Positions 36,324-48,029 of a stretch of DNA of 64,000 bases are shown in pieces (position 1 is the first letter of the stretch; each line of letters opens with the position of its first letter). A program made the position numbers and the translations under genes. The stretch lies in NCBI GenBank assembly GCA_030490835.1, contig CM059977.1, positions 38,647,676-38,711,675 of the forward strand. The letters run 5' to 3'. The notes below the pieces were generated by a model. The model was not told the origin of the DNA and ran no database searches. It saw only the letters and a program-made list of their open reading frames with translations. The DNA comes from Annona cherimola (lineage: Eukaryota > Streptophyta > Magnoliopsida > Magnoliales > Annonaceae).

Positions 36324-36336
36324 CACCCCCAAACTT
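36324..36336 (-). other. Polypurine tract of the Tat-like element
   Basis: AAGTTTGGGGGTG lies directly before the 3' LTR on the minus strand. Two further AAGTTTGGGGG-type tracts lie upstream in the element, at 36725-36739 and 37349-37360. Repeated polypurine-like tracts are common in this branch. Confidence 0.85.
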
Positions 36337-36339
36337 AAA

Positions 36340-38639
36340 TGTTGCTAGTCCTCAAGCAACACATGCAAACACAAGGAGTAAATGAATGAATGAATTTGGA
36401 CTCAGTCAACTTAACCTGCTTCCCATTATGCTTCTATCAATCCATTTGTCTATTCAACAAGATCAAGAATAATCTAAACTTGAAGAATCATCCATTTCTC
36501 AAAACAGGACATGTATATTCATTTTCATTCGTAAACTAAGTTACATGTAGATGATCGTATTTCTAGTTCAAAGTAATAATTCAACATGATAATCTTCCTC
36601 CTGACCAACAGAAACTGGTTAGAAAATCAATCCAAACAGGTGAACCAAGGTTTAAGCTGAATTAACTAGTCAAAGAACATGATAATCATTCACTGGATTC
36701 AATTTTTGCCAACTACACATTCTTCCCCCCCCCAAACTTATTGCTAAACTCTCCTCACCATATTTTAGGATATCTGGAGATCCCCTTTTTTTGGCTCCCC
36801 TCACTATATTTCAGGGTATCTAGGGAGAGTTTTCTTTTTAAAGTGTTATTACTGTGATTTTTCTTTATTTTTTTACTCGAATCTTGACATTTGTTGATGT
36901 CAAGTCTCGGTTATTCAGCTTAGGTCAATCACCCTCTTTTATTGTTTTGATGACTAGGTAGGGATACTTGACATGCAAAAAAAATTTGTGAAATATTTCC
37001 ATTTCTAAAATCATTAATTCCCTTAAAGCACTTGGTAAACATTTGTTTAACTCAATTCTTATCATTTCAGTTGAAAAGATTAACATGAAATTGAATTATA
37101 ACAATGTACTATGAGATTTAGTCCAATTCATTCATATGTTACTTGCAAATTTTCTTAACACATAATCCTTAGCCTGAATTTCCAATTTTTCATGAAATCA
37201 ATTTCAAGTTAAAGTTTTTCTCAACCTTGCACATATTTCATCAAAATGGATTGAAACAAGATAATTTTCATAGGCAAAATTTAACATGATATGCAATCTA
37301 ACACATGTATACAAGATATAAATCAAAACACACCAAAAGGAATTATAACCCCCCAAACTTGAGAGATGCATTGTCCTCAATACATGCAACTACATGAAAT
37401 CTACATGATCATAGACTGAAATATAAATACAAAAGGAATATAAAATGGAAAGAACAGCTACTCCCTTAGATGTCTGATGCGGATGAGTCGTCGTCGTTGT
37501 GCTCACTTTCTTCACTAGGCTGATGTGAAGATTGACTAAAATAGGCTCAGAACTTGGGAGGTGGTGATGGAAATGATAATAAAGCCTTCATATCAATCTG
37601 TCGGTCCTCCATGAGTCTTTGAAAGTGTGCCTTCATAGCCCAATTGGACAGCTGTAGAAACTGGGCTTGGGTTGCCATTAGATTCTCCAAGTTGGTCAAC
37701 CTCACATTGGTTAAGAGTGGTTGCGAGTGACGTCACAAATAGTAAGAAGGAAGAATGAGCAGTACAGTATTGAAAAGTTCACTGCAAGCTCAACTATCCA
37801 AATCTTTACACCCCAAGTTTAATTCATGCAAGCTCTTCTTAGGCAATCCAACCCAAGTTTCAAGCCGTATTATTGATACCACAAGTGCAATCCATAAACT
37901 CCTCCCCCACTACTTTAAACTCTTAGCCACAGCAAAATAATGGAACAACTTGAACCAAAAGGTTTCCCACAAGTAATACATCCACATGCCCGCAAATATA
38001 TGAAAAATTCAAACCACCTACTTGCACACCTTTTATTTAAAATAATAAAATAGGTGATTCACTAAAAGCAGTAAAACAAATTGTGTAGAACTTCAACGAC
38101 CCAAAATATGCAAAGATGGAGGATTTTGATATTGAAAATGATATCAACTAAGCAAACCATAGTTTTCATCTCGACGGGCTCAAAAAATGGTTTCCGTTGA
38201 TATGTGGTAGCTCCCGTAACTCCTCCGGGATCAAAAGTTATGACCAGTTGAAGTTGGCATGTTGAAAACTCGTGTTTTGCTGTGCTTTTTTTATGCTGGC
38301 AGGGGGTGGCATTGGGGTACCGAAAATTGAGGCCTAGGCGCCAACTTGCTGACTCAAAAGTTACAACATGTTATTTCCTTGAAAAATATGGCACCGGAGC
38401 GCCACTTCTCTAATCCCAACTTGCTAGAATATGTTCTTTTGCGAAACTTAGAGCTGGGCACCAAAAATTGAGGTCGGGACCTCACTCGAACTGCATTATC
38501 TTTTCTTGAATGGTGAATATAAACTTGAAACTCCTTGATTTCATCATTTATCAACTTGAAAGTGGATTGAAAGTCCATATTTGAGCATGATAATCATGTC
38601 CTTCCTTGCCTTGGGAGATTACTTTATTCTTGAAACAAA
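36340..38639 (-). other. Mostly non-coding internal region of the Tat-like element
   Basis: No conserved retrotransposon domain is visible. A degenerate minus-strand frame at about 37720-37465 reads as a short hydrophilic protein piece (LTNLENLMATQAQFLQLSNW, then an acidic/Ser end). It resembles the accessory protein tails seen in Tat-like elements, with a stop inside. The remainder is AT-rich. Confidence 0.5.
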
Positions 38640-39672
38640 AATAAAAAAGTGTAATGGGTTCCCTCCTATTCAGTGCTAAATTTATCGTCTTCAGCCCGAC
38701 GTTGCATTATGATTAGCTAATTCTTGCTCTATCGAACTCCCTTCCATGCACTGGAAATTCAACTCTCTTCTTAGCCTCTTCAAATGGATCCGTTAACCTC
38801 TTTTCTTGACTTTCATAGAGACTATAGAAGAGATTTTTAGGGTCTTGAACAAATGATGGCTTCAAGATGTTTCTTTCCAAGGCTTTGCATTGATCGATTA
38901 AGTCTTATTGCACCTGAATTTTAGGAAGACAAATAAGAGGAGTGTTGATATAATAATTTTCAACTTTCTCCACTATATCAATCTCTATTTCTTCGTCAAT
39001 TTCTTCTTCCACTTCCTGGCTTTCTATTGGCTCTGCCACTTGTTCAAGAATATGCTGAGGTATAGTTTATTCTATCACATCTATTAATATATCTGCATTA
39101 GTACTCAGAGTGACTTCCAAGCCCTGTTCCAACTCATCTTCTGCTGAAATTTTTTCTATATGACCAAAAGACGCTTCTTGATGCCGGCATTGGAGTGTAG
39201 TAGCCAATTGCTCCACCTATTTCTGCATGTTCTCATTAAACTGCATTTAGCTCTTCATGAATTACATGACCATGTCCTCCAATGATGAATTGCTTTCAGG
39301 TGGTGATGGCTCCCCTTCTTAATATGCTTGAAATTCTGTTGGCATCATATTTCCTAATTGCGGGTCTCCATAGTTGTGTTGTGCATCATTAGAATGATCA
39401 AGATATCCCATGAATGCTGAGTAATATACACATTGAATTGACAAATGTCCTTTGGTTCCGCACAAATCGCAGTAAGTTGAATAAAAATTATTCATATCCT
39501 GCATTTGATTGTCAAAATCTGCAAATTGAGCTGGAGGTGCCCATGTATTGTCATACTCATGAAAACCCATTGTACTTGGTGTTGAAAATTCTGCATTTGG
39601 CCAATGATAAGCACTTGAATCCATTGAAAATCGTAATACAAAATCCCTGAAATAAAATTTTATCGAAAGCAA
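38640..39672 (-). pseudogene. Decayed gag-like ORF of the Tat-like element
   Basis: From 39672 downwards the minus strand encodes a Tyr/Asn-rich segment with a zinc-knuckle-like CDLCGTKGHLSIQC (about 39464-39423). Past stops it continues with an acidic, Glu-rich coiled-coil-like stretch (about 39230-38950) and a C-terminus containing LKTINLALNRRE (about 38695-38660). This is the order seen in gag-like proteins of Tat-branch elements. Several in-frame stops interrupt it. A gag remnant without pol fits a TR-GAG element. Confidence 0.65.
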
Positions 39673-39753
39673 AGAAAGAAAAGAAAAACTATGTATAATA
39701 TATACATATTCACAGAAGACAACTGAAATTATCAGGTACTAAGTTTAAACCAG

Positions 39754-39771
39754 TCCCCAGCAACGGCGCCA
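39754..39771 (-). other. Primer-binding site of the Tat-like element
   Basis: TGGCGCCGTTGCTGGGGA on the minus strand follows the 5' LTR after a few bases. The TGGCGCCGTTGCCGGGGA type is the standard primer site of plant Tat/Ogre elements; one base differs here. Confidence 0.88.
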
Positions 39772-39777
39772 AAAACT

Positions 39778-41371
39778 TGATGAGCTGCATATATGTCTAT
39801 TAAAATGCTCGTTTTAACGCAAGTATACGTGCCGATTAAATAGTAAATAGTGAATAAAGTATCGTTCCCATGAGGATTGTATTAAACGGATTAGCACCTT
39901 AAATCTCAATTGTCTAAGTGAATTGGTAAAGTGAATGAGAAGTTGTATCAAAGAACTGAATTAAACTAAACTATGAAAACAGTAAACGACCAAGGTAGGG
40001 TGGATATTGCCGAGATTGCCTTGAGATGATTAAGATAGTTAGGAATATGAAGTCATTGAATCATAGCTATGTCATTTGGTTCCATTTAAGTTAGTTGTGC
40101 AGAGATTACCAATCTAAGTTCATTCATATTCATATATGTCTTCTAACACATACAAACCTAATCAAATTTTAGTTATGTACTATGTTCCTATGCATACAAG
40201 TAAAACAAGATTGATAACCATATAACCTAATCAAGATTACACAGGATTAATAGGTATATTCCTATCCATATTAACATCTAACACAACATGAGCTAGAATA
40301 CATGTGTCTTATGTATGGATCTTATTCAAATCCCACTTTTCCAAGCATGAATCTAAATATTAGATCAATCCACGAGGTTGCAAGCCTTGTAAACGCATTA
40401 AGCATGATATATAAGGGTAATCTCAAGTAACGCAAGTCACAACACAATAGTATTATCAATTCAAGCATAAGAAAACTAAATATCATAAGCTATGAGTTCA
40501 AATCCTATATATCTCCCACCATAGGAAGGTTCAGCCCATAAACATGACTTCAATTCCCATTGAAATCAAGTTACAATCATCTCACGCAACGAGAATAAAA
40601 AATAGGTAGAGATAGATGGGAAGAAAAGATGAAACTCAATAGATTTTGCGGTGATGGCTTGGATCTCCACTTGCTCTTCTCTCCTTCCTTGAAGCTTTGG
40701 TTTCCTCCTTTTCTCCACAGCAGTCACTCCCTATTTTTGGTCTCTCCTCTATGGCCTCTGGAACTCCTTTGCACGCAGCCCTAGGTTTCTATTTATAATG
40801 GGTAGCTTGTGCAGCACATGTGCAGAAATCTGCATGCGTACGAATGCGTAGTGGCGCCTGGGCACCAACTCCCTGTATGCTAGGTAACTTGGAAACCTTT
40901 CTAGAAAACCTAGAACTTTATGCCTTGGCTCCTAGGCGCCAACTCCCTTGATGCCTATTACTTGGAAGCTGTCCTGGAATACTTGGGTGATCACGCCATG
41001 ACGCCTAGGCGCCAACTCTCTAGATGCTACTGGTTGCTAGATTGTATTGGAGTTCTGGCAAGGGAATGTAGGTTGGCACCTATGCGCCACTGCTCGGTGC
41101 CTGGGCGCCATCCACCTGCCTCGTGACTTGGTTCTAATTTGCATCCGTTCATCCGCATTGCTTATAATTTGTCCGTCCTTCCTGCAAAAATTACATAAAC
41201 TAAATAAATGGACAAAAAATGCCTAATTTATGCTAAAAATGCACAAAAACTAAATAATGCTCCTAAAATGCAAAACGAGTGAAAATTTAGCTAAATGAAT
41301 GTAAACTAAACGTAATCTCTTTGACTAACATGCAAAAATAGTCTGAAATAGGCCATGATTACAAGTTATCA
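39778..41371 (-). repeat. 5' LTR of the Tat-like element
   Basis: The 1594-bp LTR is colinear with 34739-36323. It has the TGAT...ATCA ends and the TATTTATAATGGGTAG promoter-like stretch near 40790. It keeps a GGCGCCTGGGCGCCA-type palindromic block (40850-41115) that has diverged from the other LTR. Confidence 0.9.
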
Positions 41372-41560
41372 ATTTGCTCGGTCGGCTTGGACTTAATGGA
41401 TCTTGGAACCATTTTGTTGCATTGAAGCATGGACAACTGTGGTTTACAATGGATGCATCAAACTTGAGCTTTAGCTAGAAAGGTGCATTTTAACTGTGGC
41501 ACCGGCTAAAGATGGTGGTCATTAATTGAAGCTATCAAATGAAGAAGAAGGTTAGCCATG
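41372..41560. other. Right part of the spacer split by the Tat-like element
   Basis: This short sequence continues the spacer that ends at 34738, as shown by the shared target duplication. It has no ORF or element signature and ends where a possible gypsy LTR begins. Confidence 0.5.
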
Positions 41561-42110
41561 TGTCATGCCCTAATTATCTTAATAGATGTTACAATAAGAA
41601 ACCTCTACATAGTTATAGAAAATCATGTAAATAATAAAGTGTTCTAGAAAATTCCTACATGGTAAAGTATATAAAACTCTAAAGTCTTCCAGACTTCTCT
41701 TGAATCCTCTAGGATCTCCAAGAAGACCAAGATAATTTGAGAGAGATCTAGAGAATTTTAATGAAGAGGTGGAAAGATTCCACGGAGCAATCATAACGGT
41801 CCATTCACGAACACATGTAATGATTTGGGGAACTTCAGGAGGAGGGTGGAGCCTATAAATAGGGGAAAAGGCTTATTTGCTCCATCCAACTTCTAAGAGC
41901 GAGTTCTCTTATAGTCTTCTAGCCCTCTTATAAAAATCTTCAAGTAATAAAAGTCTTTTTCCCTCAGTGCCTTTTCCTTTTTGCCCACTACCTCTCTACT
42001 ATCACTTCCTTAAGTGCTTGGTTCGGGTTAGCTGACTTAGTCCTGACAAGGGTGTGAGTGAGCTAAGTGTCGCTCAAGTTCCGGGTTGAGAAGTCCTAAC
42101 TTCTTTTGGG
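41561..42110 (+). repeat. Probable 5' LTR of a decayed Ty3/gypsy element
   Basis: The sequence starts TGTCATGCCCTAATTATC and contains a TATA box (CCTATAAATAGGGG, about 41852-41865) and an AATAAAAG signal near 41945. It lies directly before gag-like sequence in the same orientation. The exact 3' end and primer site were not recognised, and the matching 3' LTR would lie beyond the window. Boundaries are approximate. Confidence 0.5.
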
Positions 42111-43002
42111 GACTAGAGCAATACTTTGAATATTGGGAATGGAGAATGATGGAAGGAGGATCTGCATGATAGCTCTCTACCTTACTAATTTAGCCCAGAC
42201 TTTGTGGAGACGTCGAAGGGAAGACATCCAAAAATGTACAGTTTGTATCTCCACTTAAGAAGAACACAAACGTGATTTCAAAGCTCGATTCTATCCTAAG
42301 GATGTAGAGGATGAGATAAAAGCCAATCTTCGAAGGCTAAAGCACACATGCACAATTAGGGACTATGTCGATGAGTTAACCAAGACATCCCTTTGACATC
42401 CCTAATCTACCTGAGGAGCTCAAGAAGTTCTTCTTCATGGATGGATTACAACCATGAACGAAGTAGGAACTAATACGCCAAAATGTACAAGATCTCGCTT
42501 CAGCCATAAATGTAGTCGGCCATAGTTGTAGCCAAAATCTTTGTTGAATTCAAAAGAGGAGACCCCTCTAAGTCCAAGGATAAGAAAAGGCTATAAGAAG
42601 AACTGTGGGGAAGAGAAAAGTGATAAAATAAGAGCTCCAACTCAAGGCAAATAATATGACCTCAAAAACAAAGGCAAGGCAAAAGGATCCTCCAAAACAG
42701 TTAACTAATTTATATATGAGAGTCCCTATTATGCGGCCGAGTGGCCGAAGAGAAAATCTCTAAGTGCCCTTGTTACGTAATTTGATGAGAAGCCTCGTGA
42801 AGACTCAAACAATGAGATCAAAATGAGATCTCTACAATTCTTAAATGTAGTCATTAGTGTGAAGTCACCAATGTAATTAGCCAAGAGACTTATGTACGCG
42901 CCCGTAAAGATCAATGACAAGGATGGTCAGGCCTTGATTGATACAAGGGCAACACATAACTTTATGACTGAGGAGGAGGCTAAGAGGTTAGGCCTTAAGA
43001 TT
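42111..43002 (+). pseudogene. Ty3/gypsy gag and protease start, decayed (piece A)
   Basis: Fragments in shifting frames read as gypsy gag (LRRLKHTCTIRDYV-, NLPEELKKFFFMDGL-, QNVQDLASAI-like, 42300-42500). The protease start follows, with APVKINDKDGQALIDT.AT and HNFMTEEEAKRLGLKI (about 42898-43002); the usual DTGATHNF active site is damaged. The sequence stops in the middle of the protease at the insertion at 43003 and resumes at 49421. Confidence 0.75.
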
Positions 43003-45270
43003 TGTAGTGACCACAATTTTTAAATTGCAACTTTCAACATATAATATATATATGTAAATTTTGGGCCAAGAAATTAATGAGATTGAATATAAATAAATGC
43101 CCTAAAATTATAAAATAAAAGAAAAGAAAAATAATAAATAATTAATAATGAGTTGAAATACCATTATTGAATGGAAAAAATGGAAAAGTATATTAATTAA
43201 TTATGGTTAAATGGTCTTATTTAAATAATTTAATTGGTTTAAATTATTAAATTAATAAATAGCCATGATTTAATAATTTTAAACATGCATTATGAGTTCA
43301 AATCATAAAAATTTAAAATCACATGATTTATGACATATTTAATATGGATATTTATAACAAAAAATAAAAAAATCTATAAAGGGGTAGCCACATGTGTGTA
43401 TGTGCGGACTACCTTAAGTGGAGCCATATAAGGCAACCCTTTTCTCTCCCATTGCATGAACAAAGAGGGAGGGGGGGAAATGAGCAGGAGAGAAAAATAA
43501 AAAGAAAGAGAAGGAGGAGACAAGAGAAGGAAGAGAAGGAGGTCCGGTTGCATGCTTGCCCAACACCGGAGGAGATGTCGCCGATGCTAGCCACTGCCGC
43601 TGATCATCCCGTCGCCGGCTGAAGGTAAAGAAGATGGATTTTTTTCTTGATTTTCGAAATTATCTCTCTAAGGATTCCAAAATCATGAGGCTTTAATTTA
43701 ATATGGGTAGATCTATAAGAATAAAGGGAGAAATTATAAGAAAGGAGATGGAAATTCGGATCCATAGCTATAGTGAGTTAGGGTTTTGATTTTCTACCCA
43801 AATTGTTGTCTAAATCATGGGGGTTTTCATGGATTCTTATAAATATGGATTTTGGAAACATAATCATGAAATATAATGTGAAAATTAAATCCTATGCATG
43901 AATATGAAATTTCAAGAGTTGAAAAGTTTAAGATTTCTATCCCAAATTACTATATAGCATATTTAAATGATGTTGGGATGTATTATTTTTAAAATTACAT
44001 GCATAATCTTGGGTAAGAAAGGAAATTTTGAAATTTCTATCATACCTTGAATATGGGGTTGCCCTAAAACATGGCCTAGGCATAGGGCTTTTGTACATTT
44101 TGTGTATGGGATGATTAATAAATAATTTTGAACCCATTTGGATGTAGAAATTGGATAGAAAGAATGAGGGCAAGTGGGTATGTATGTTATAGGTACGTGT
44201 TGTTGCCTGTAAACATTTAATTTAGTAATTTAATATTATATGAACATGAATTTAGATCAAAACGTGCAAATCTTGAAGCCAAAATCTATATATATATGAT
44301 AAATAAAATTGGATAGTTAGGAAATTTGTATGGAGGTATGAAATTTCTTTTAACTAAATGAGAATGGGGTGAATTTTATAATTTTGGTATCAAACAAAAT
44401 ATGGAAAAAAAATGAATGAATAAGTGACAATTGTATGACACATGTATGAATGCTAAGAGGGGTTAAAAATATCGAACTTTTCGTATTTAAATTGTGCAAA
44501 AATAAAAGGGAGAAAAATCCCTAAATCTAAAAGCTTAAAACTCTTTCATCTAACTGACTAAATTTGGGCAGTGTATGGGTGATGATTTTGGGTTTCAAGA
44601 TGACTCCTAAATGATTACTTTTAATTTTAGAAGCATAATATATAATTTATTTATGATAAATGGGTGGTTACGCAAAATTGTAATTATTAAAAAATTATAT
44701 ATAGGAATTTCAAGCCTAAATGGAGGTAAAATTTAGGTTGGAGCATATATGATGAATTAAAAGTATAATACATACGAATGATAACAAAATGATAAATAAT
44801 AAGTTAGATAAATGGAAGGAAAGGAAAGTTGGTGAAAATCCAACTATTAAATTGAGTTTATGAGCTGTGGATATGAATTTTAGGTATTTAATTATTGTAT
44901 TTATATAATTATGATTAGTTTGATGATTAGATAATGAGATATTATATGTAAAGCTATGAGAGCTGAGATTTAAGTAAAATAGCCTAGTTAATAGGTGATT
45001 TGACCATGAAAACAAATTATTAGATCAACTCATAAGTTTGACGTAGAAAGGGAATAAATACAAAACGAAATGAATGATGTATTTTAAGCAAGTAAGAGAG
45101 TTAGCTAAGAGTAAAATGAAATAAACTACGAAATTTAAAAAAAGCACATGTTGGGTAAAATGTTATTATAGTTTAAAATATCAAGTTATTTAAGCTATTT
45201 TGCAATGGGTATTGAGATTTAATAGTTATGTTTTTAGGGAAGTAGAAATTAGGTTGAGAAACCTAATTAA

Positions 45271-45537
45271 GGGTGTGTTTGGCAATTGATAGAAAATGTT
45301 AAGTTATAACTTTTCAATCTAAAACTTTTCACTCTCCATAATTATCATATTTTTAATCATTTTTTCACATTTTTCTATACAACTACTCTACTTTCAATCA
45401 TTTTTATATAACTAACCTATCTATTTTAACTTTATCCTCTTTGCTACTCATCATCACCCCAGTCATATCACATCATTTGACAACTTTTATTCTCCAAAAT
45501 GTTTCATCAAAAATTTTATTTATTGCCAAATACACCC
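45271..45537. mobile_element. PIF/Harbinger-like MITE, copy 3
   Basis: This is the best-preserved copy: 267 bp, ends GGGTGTGTTTGGCAATTGAT and TTTATTGCCAAATACACCC. It is flanked by a perfect TAA duplication (45268-45270 and 45538-45540). It is colinear with copy 1 at 5973 (CAATCATTT, AACCTATCTATTTTAA, CATATCACATCATTTGA blocks). Confidence 0.85.
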
Positions 45538-46165
45538 TAAAATAAGAATCCCACTATGTCTGAATATAGTTGAAAATGGTAATGAAAAAAACCTATCTTA
45601 ATGTTTTAAAAATATAAGAATATGATGGAATGAAATAAGTAAACGATCTAGTTGGCTTTAAATTGTTAAAATAGGTTGTAAAGGCTATATTAAGTTCAAA
45701 TGACCTCTATAATATGAAAAAGGCATTTATATATCTTGTGAAAGGTATGTTATTCCATATGTGTTAACTCATGCATCAAATGTAAAGTTTATGCATATAT
45801 GAGTTTATCTAAGTGTATTTTCAAGTATAAAAGGATGAAAAGGTTTTAATAGCCTGTAATATATGAAATTTGAGATATGATACAGATTAAATTTATAAAT
45901 TCTAAGTATGTAAGATCTATACAATTAAGATTGACTTAATTCTATGAATTCTTTGATGTATGTAAGTCATTTGATAGGATTAACCAAGAGTTGTGAACTT
46001 AGAATCTAAGGCCCTGTAAGCATATAATGGGTAAACGTGAAATGTAATATATGTGATATATGAACTTATTTAGCCTATCTAAGTATGTGGCATGTGTATG
46101 AAGTAAAATGAAACTTCATATTTGTAACAAGACCAAGTAAGGGTATTTTAAGGGTAGCACGCTTG

Positions 46166-48029
46166 TTTCCAGCGCATTCGAAGAAAAGATCCGATCTCGT
46201 TGGTAGAAACTCGCGAGATTTAGTTTTTATTTTTCTCAGTCTCTTTCCTTTACTCTATTTTGGGAATACATTCGCTTTGGATTTAATGGGAGTTGACGCC
46301 ATGTTCTTGAACTAACTTCCATAGATGGGTAGTTGAGATGAATTGAGATCTGACTATATTGTTTTGGTTCTTTATGATTCAAAAATGAATATTTGATTTG
46401 TTACATGATTATGCTGTGTGGATTTACACTTGCATATGTCGTTTAATGCTTTTTACAAGATTAGCTACCTTGTAAAATAATTTAATTGCATTCGTCCTTG
46501 GAAAAGGAAAATTTCTTCCAGATCCATGTGTAGGGCATATGTTTCTTCTTTTTTAAAAGAAATTGTTTAATGGATAGAACTATACCGTTAAACCCTATGT
46601 AGTCATGAACAGGTTATGTATCGATCAATTCCATCTCATTTAATTGCATGGGAACATAGCAATTTGGTGTTATGTAATTAGCTTTATATATATTGGAAGA
46701 TATATATCTATATAAAGATCATAGAACTTAGACTAGGAAATTTCTGCATAATCTAAAGAAAAGGAACCAATTCGATATAGTTTAGATTCAAGGATTCTCA
46801 ACTATCCCATCTGTCATCCCAATTTGACAAATCATCTTTTGCATTCCAGCTCTTCCGCTAAATTCTCCTCTATTTCTTTTATTAGTTTGCATTTTTGAAT
46901 TTATCTATGAAACCCCTTCCTAATCACCGAAAGCAACTGAACTGATTAATAACGCTAGTTGGACCATATCCTCATGGAAAAGATACTTCACTCACTCTTT
47001 ATTACTTGATTGGCACGTGTACTTGCATTAAAATTAGGATTTTAATTAGATATATACGCAGCTCGTCAAGTTTTTGTCGATCAAGTAATAAAGAGTGAGT
47101 GAAGTATCGTTCCAACGAGGATATGGTATAACTAGTGTTATTAATTAGTTCAATTGCTTTCGGTGATTAGAAAGGAATTTTGCAAATAAAATTGAAAATA
47201 CAAAATAAGTAAAAGAAATAGAGAAGAGTTTAACGGAATAGCTGGAATACCAAAAAGGATTTATCAAATTGGGATGACAGATACGATAGTTGGGAATCCT
47301 TGAATCTAAACTATATTGAATTAGTTCATTTTCTTTAGATTGTGCAGGAATTTTCTAGTCCAAGTTTACTAATCTTTATATATATTTTCCAACACACATA
47401 AAGCTAATTACATAACACCTAATTGCTATGTTCCCATGCAATTAAATGAAATGGAATTGATAGATACATAACCTGTTCATGACTACATAGGGTTTAACAG
47501 TATATTCCTATCCATTAAACATTTTCCTTTAACAAAGGAAGAAACCTATGCCCTACATATGGATCTTGTATGGATTTTCCTTTTTCAGTGATGAATCCTG
47601 CAATTAAATCATCTTACAAGGTAGCTAATTTTGTAAAAAACATTAAACAACATATGCAAGGGTAAATCCACACAGCATAATTATACAATAAATTAAATAT
47701 TCATTTATGAATCATAGAGAACCAAAACAATATAGTCAGATCTCAATTCATCTCAACTTCCCATCTAATGGAAGTTTAGTTCAAGAACATGACATCAAAT
47801 CTCATTAAACCTAAGTTAAATGTATTCTCAAAACAAAGAAAAGGAAATAGATTGAGAAAAGAAAAATTGATTCTCTTAAGTTTCCACAAACGAGATCGGA
47901 TCTCCTCTTCGAATGCGCTGGAAACAGAAGTCCTTTTCCTTCTCTCTATGACTGCTCACATTCTCTTGGACTAACATGCAAAATTAGTCTGAAATGGGTC
48001 ATAATAACTCGCATTTTTACGAGTTATCA
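46166..48029. repeat. Large palindrome (arms about 845 bp) made from Tat-like LTR
   Basis: The left arm 46166-47010 and right arm about 47080-47926 are inverted copies around a 69-bp spacer. Inner ends match as ATTACTTGAT and ATCAAGTAAT; outer ends as TTTCCAGCGCATTCGAAG and CTTCGAATGCGCTGGAAA. The right arm extends to TTACGAGTTATCA at 48029, the same LTR end as in 34739-41371. The spacer keeps the LTR start and the AACTTGACGAGCTGCG junction in inverted form. GCTTG on both sides (46161-46165, 48030-48034) may be a target duplication. Any transcript would fold into a long hairpin. Confidence 0.85.

Larger units (their letters stand above)
34739..41371 (-). mobile_element. Non-autonomous Ty3/gypsy Tat-like element (LARD / TR-GAG type)
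   Basis: This is a complete 6633-bp LTR element on the minus strand: 5' LTR 41371-39778, internal region 39777-36324, 3' LTR 36323-34739. The flanks ATTCG (34734-34738) and ATTTG (41372-41376) form a 5-bp duplication with one mismatch. The minus-strand primer site TGGCGCCGTTGCTGGGGA and the AAGTTTGGGGGTG polypurine tract before TGATAA are hallmarks of the Tat/Ogre branch. The internal region holds a decayed gag-like part but no RT, protease or integrase, so it depended on an autonomous partner. Confidence 0.9.

Noticed and set aside
43392..43622. 76-residue basic ORF
   Set aside because: It falls in the leader-like part of the Tekay-like LTR downstream of its TATA box, with low-complexity Arg/Lys/Glu sequence.
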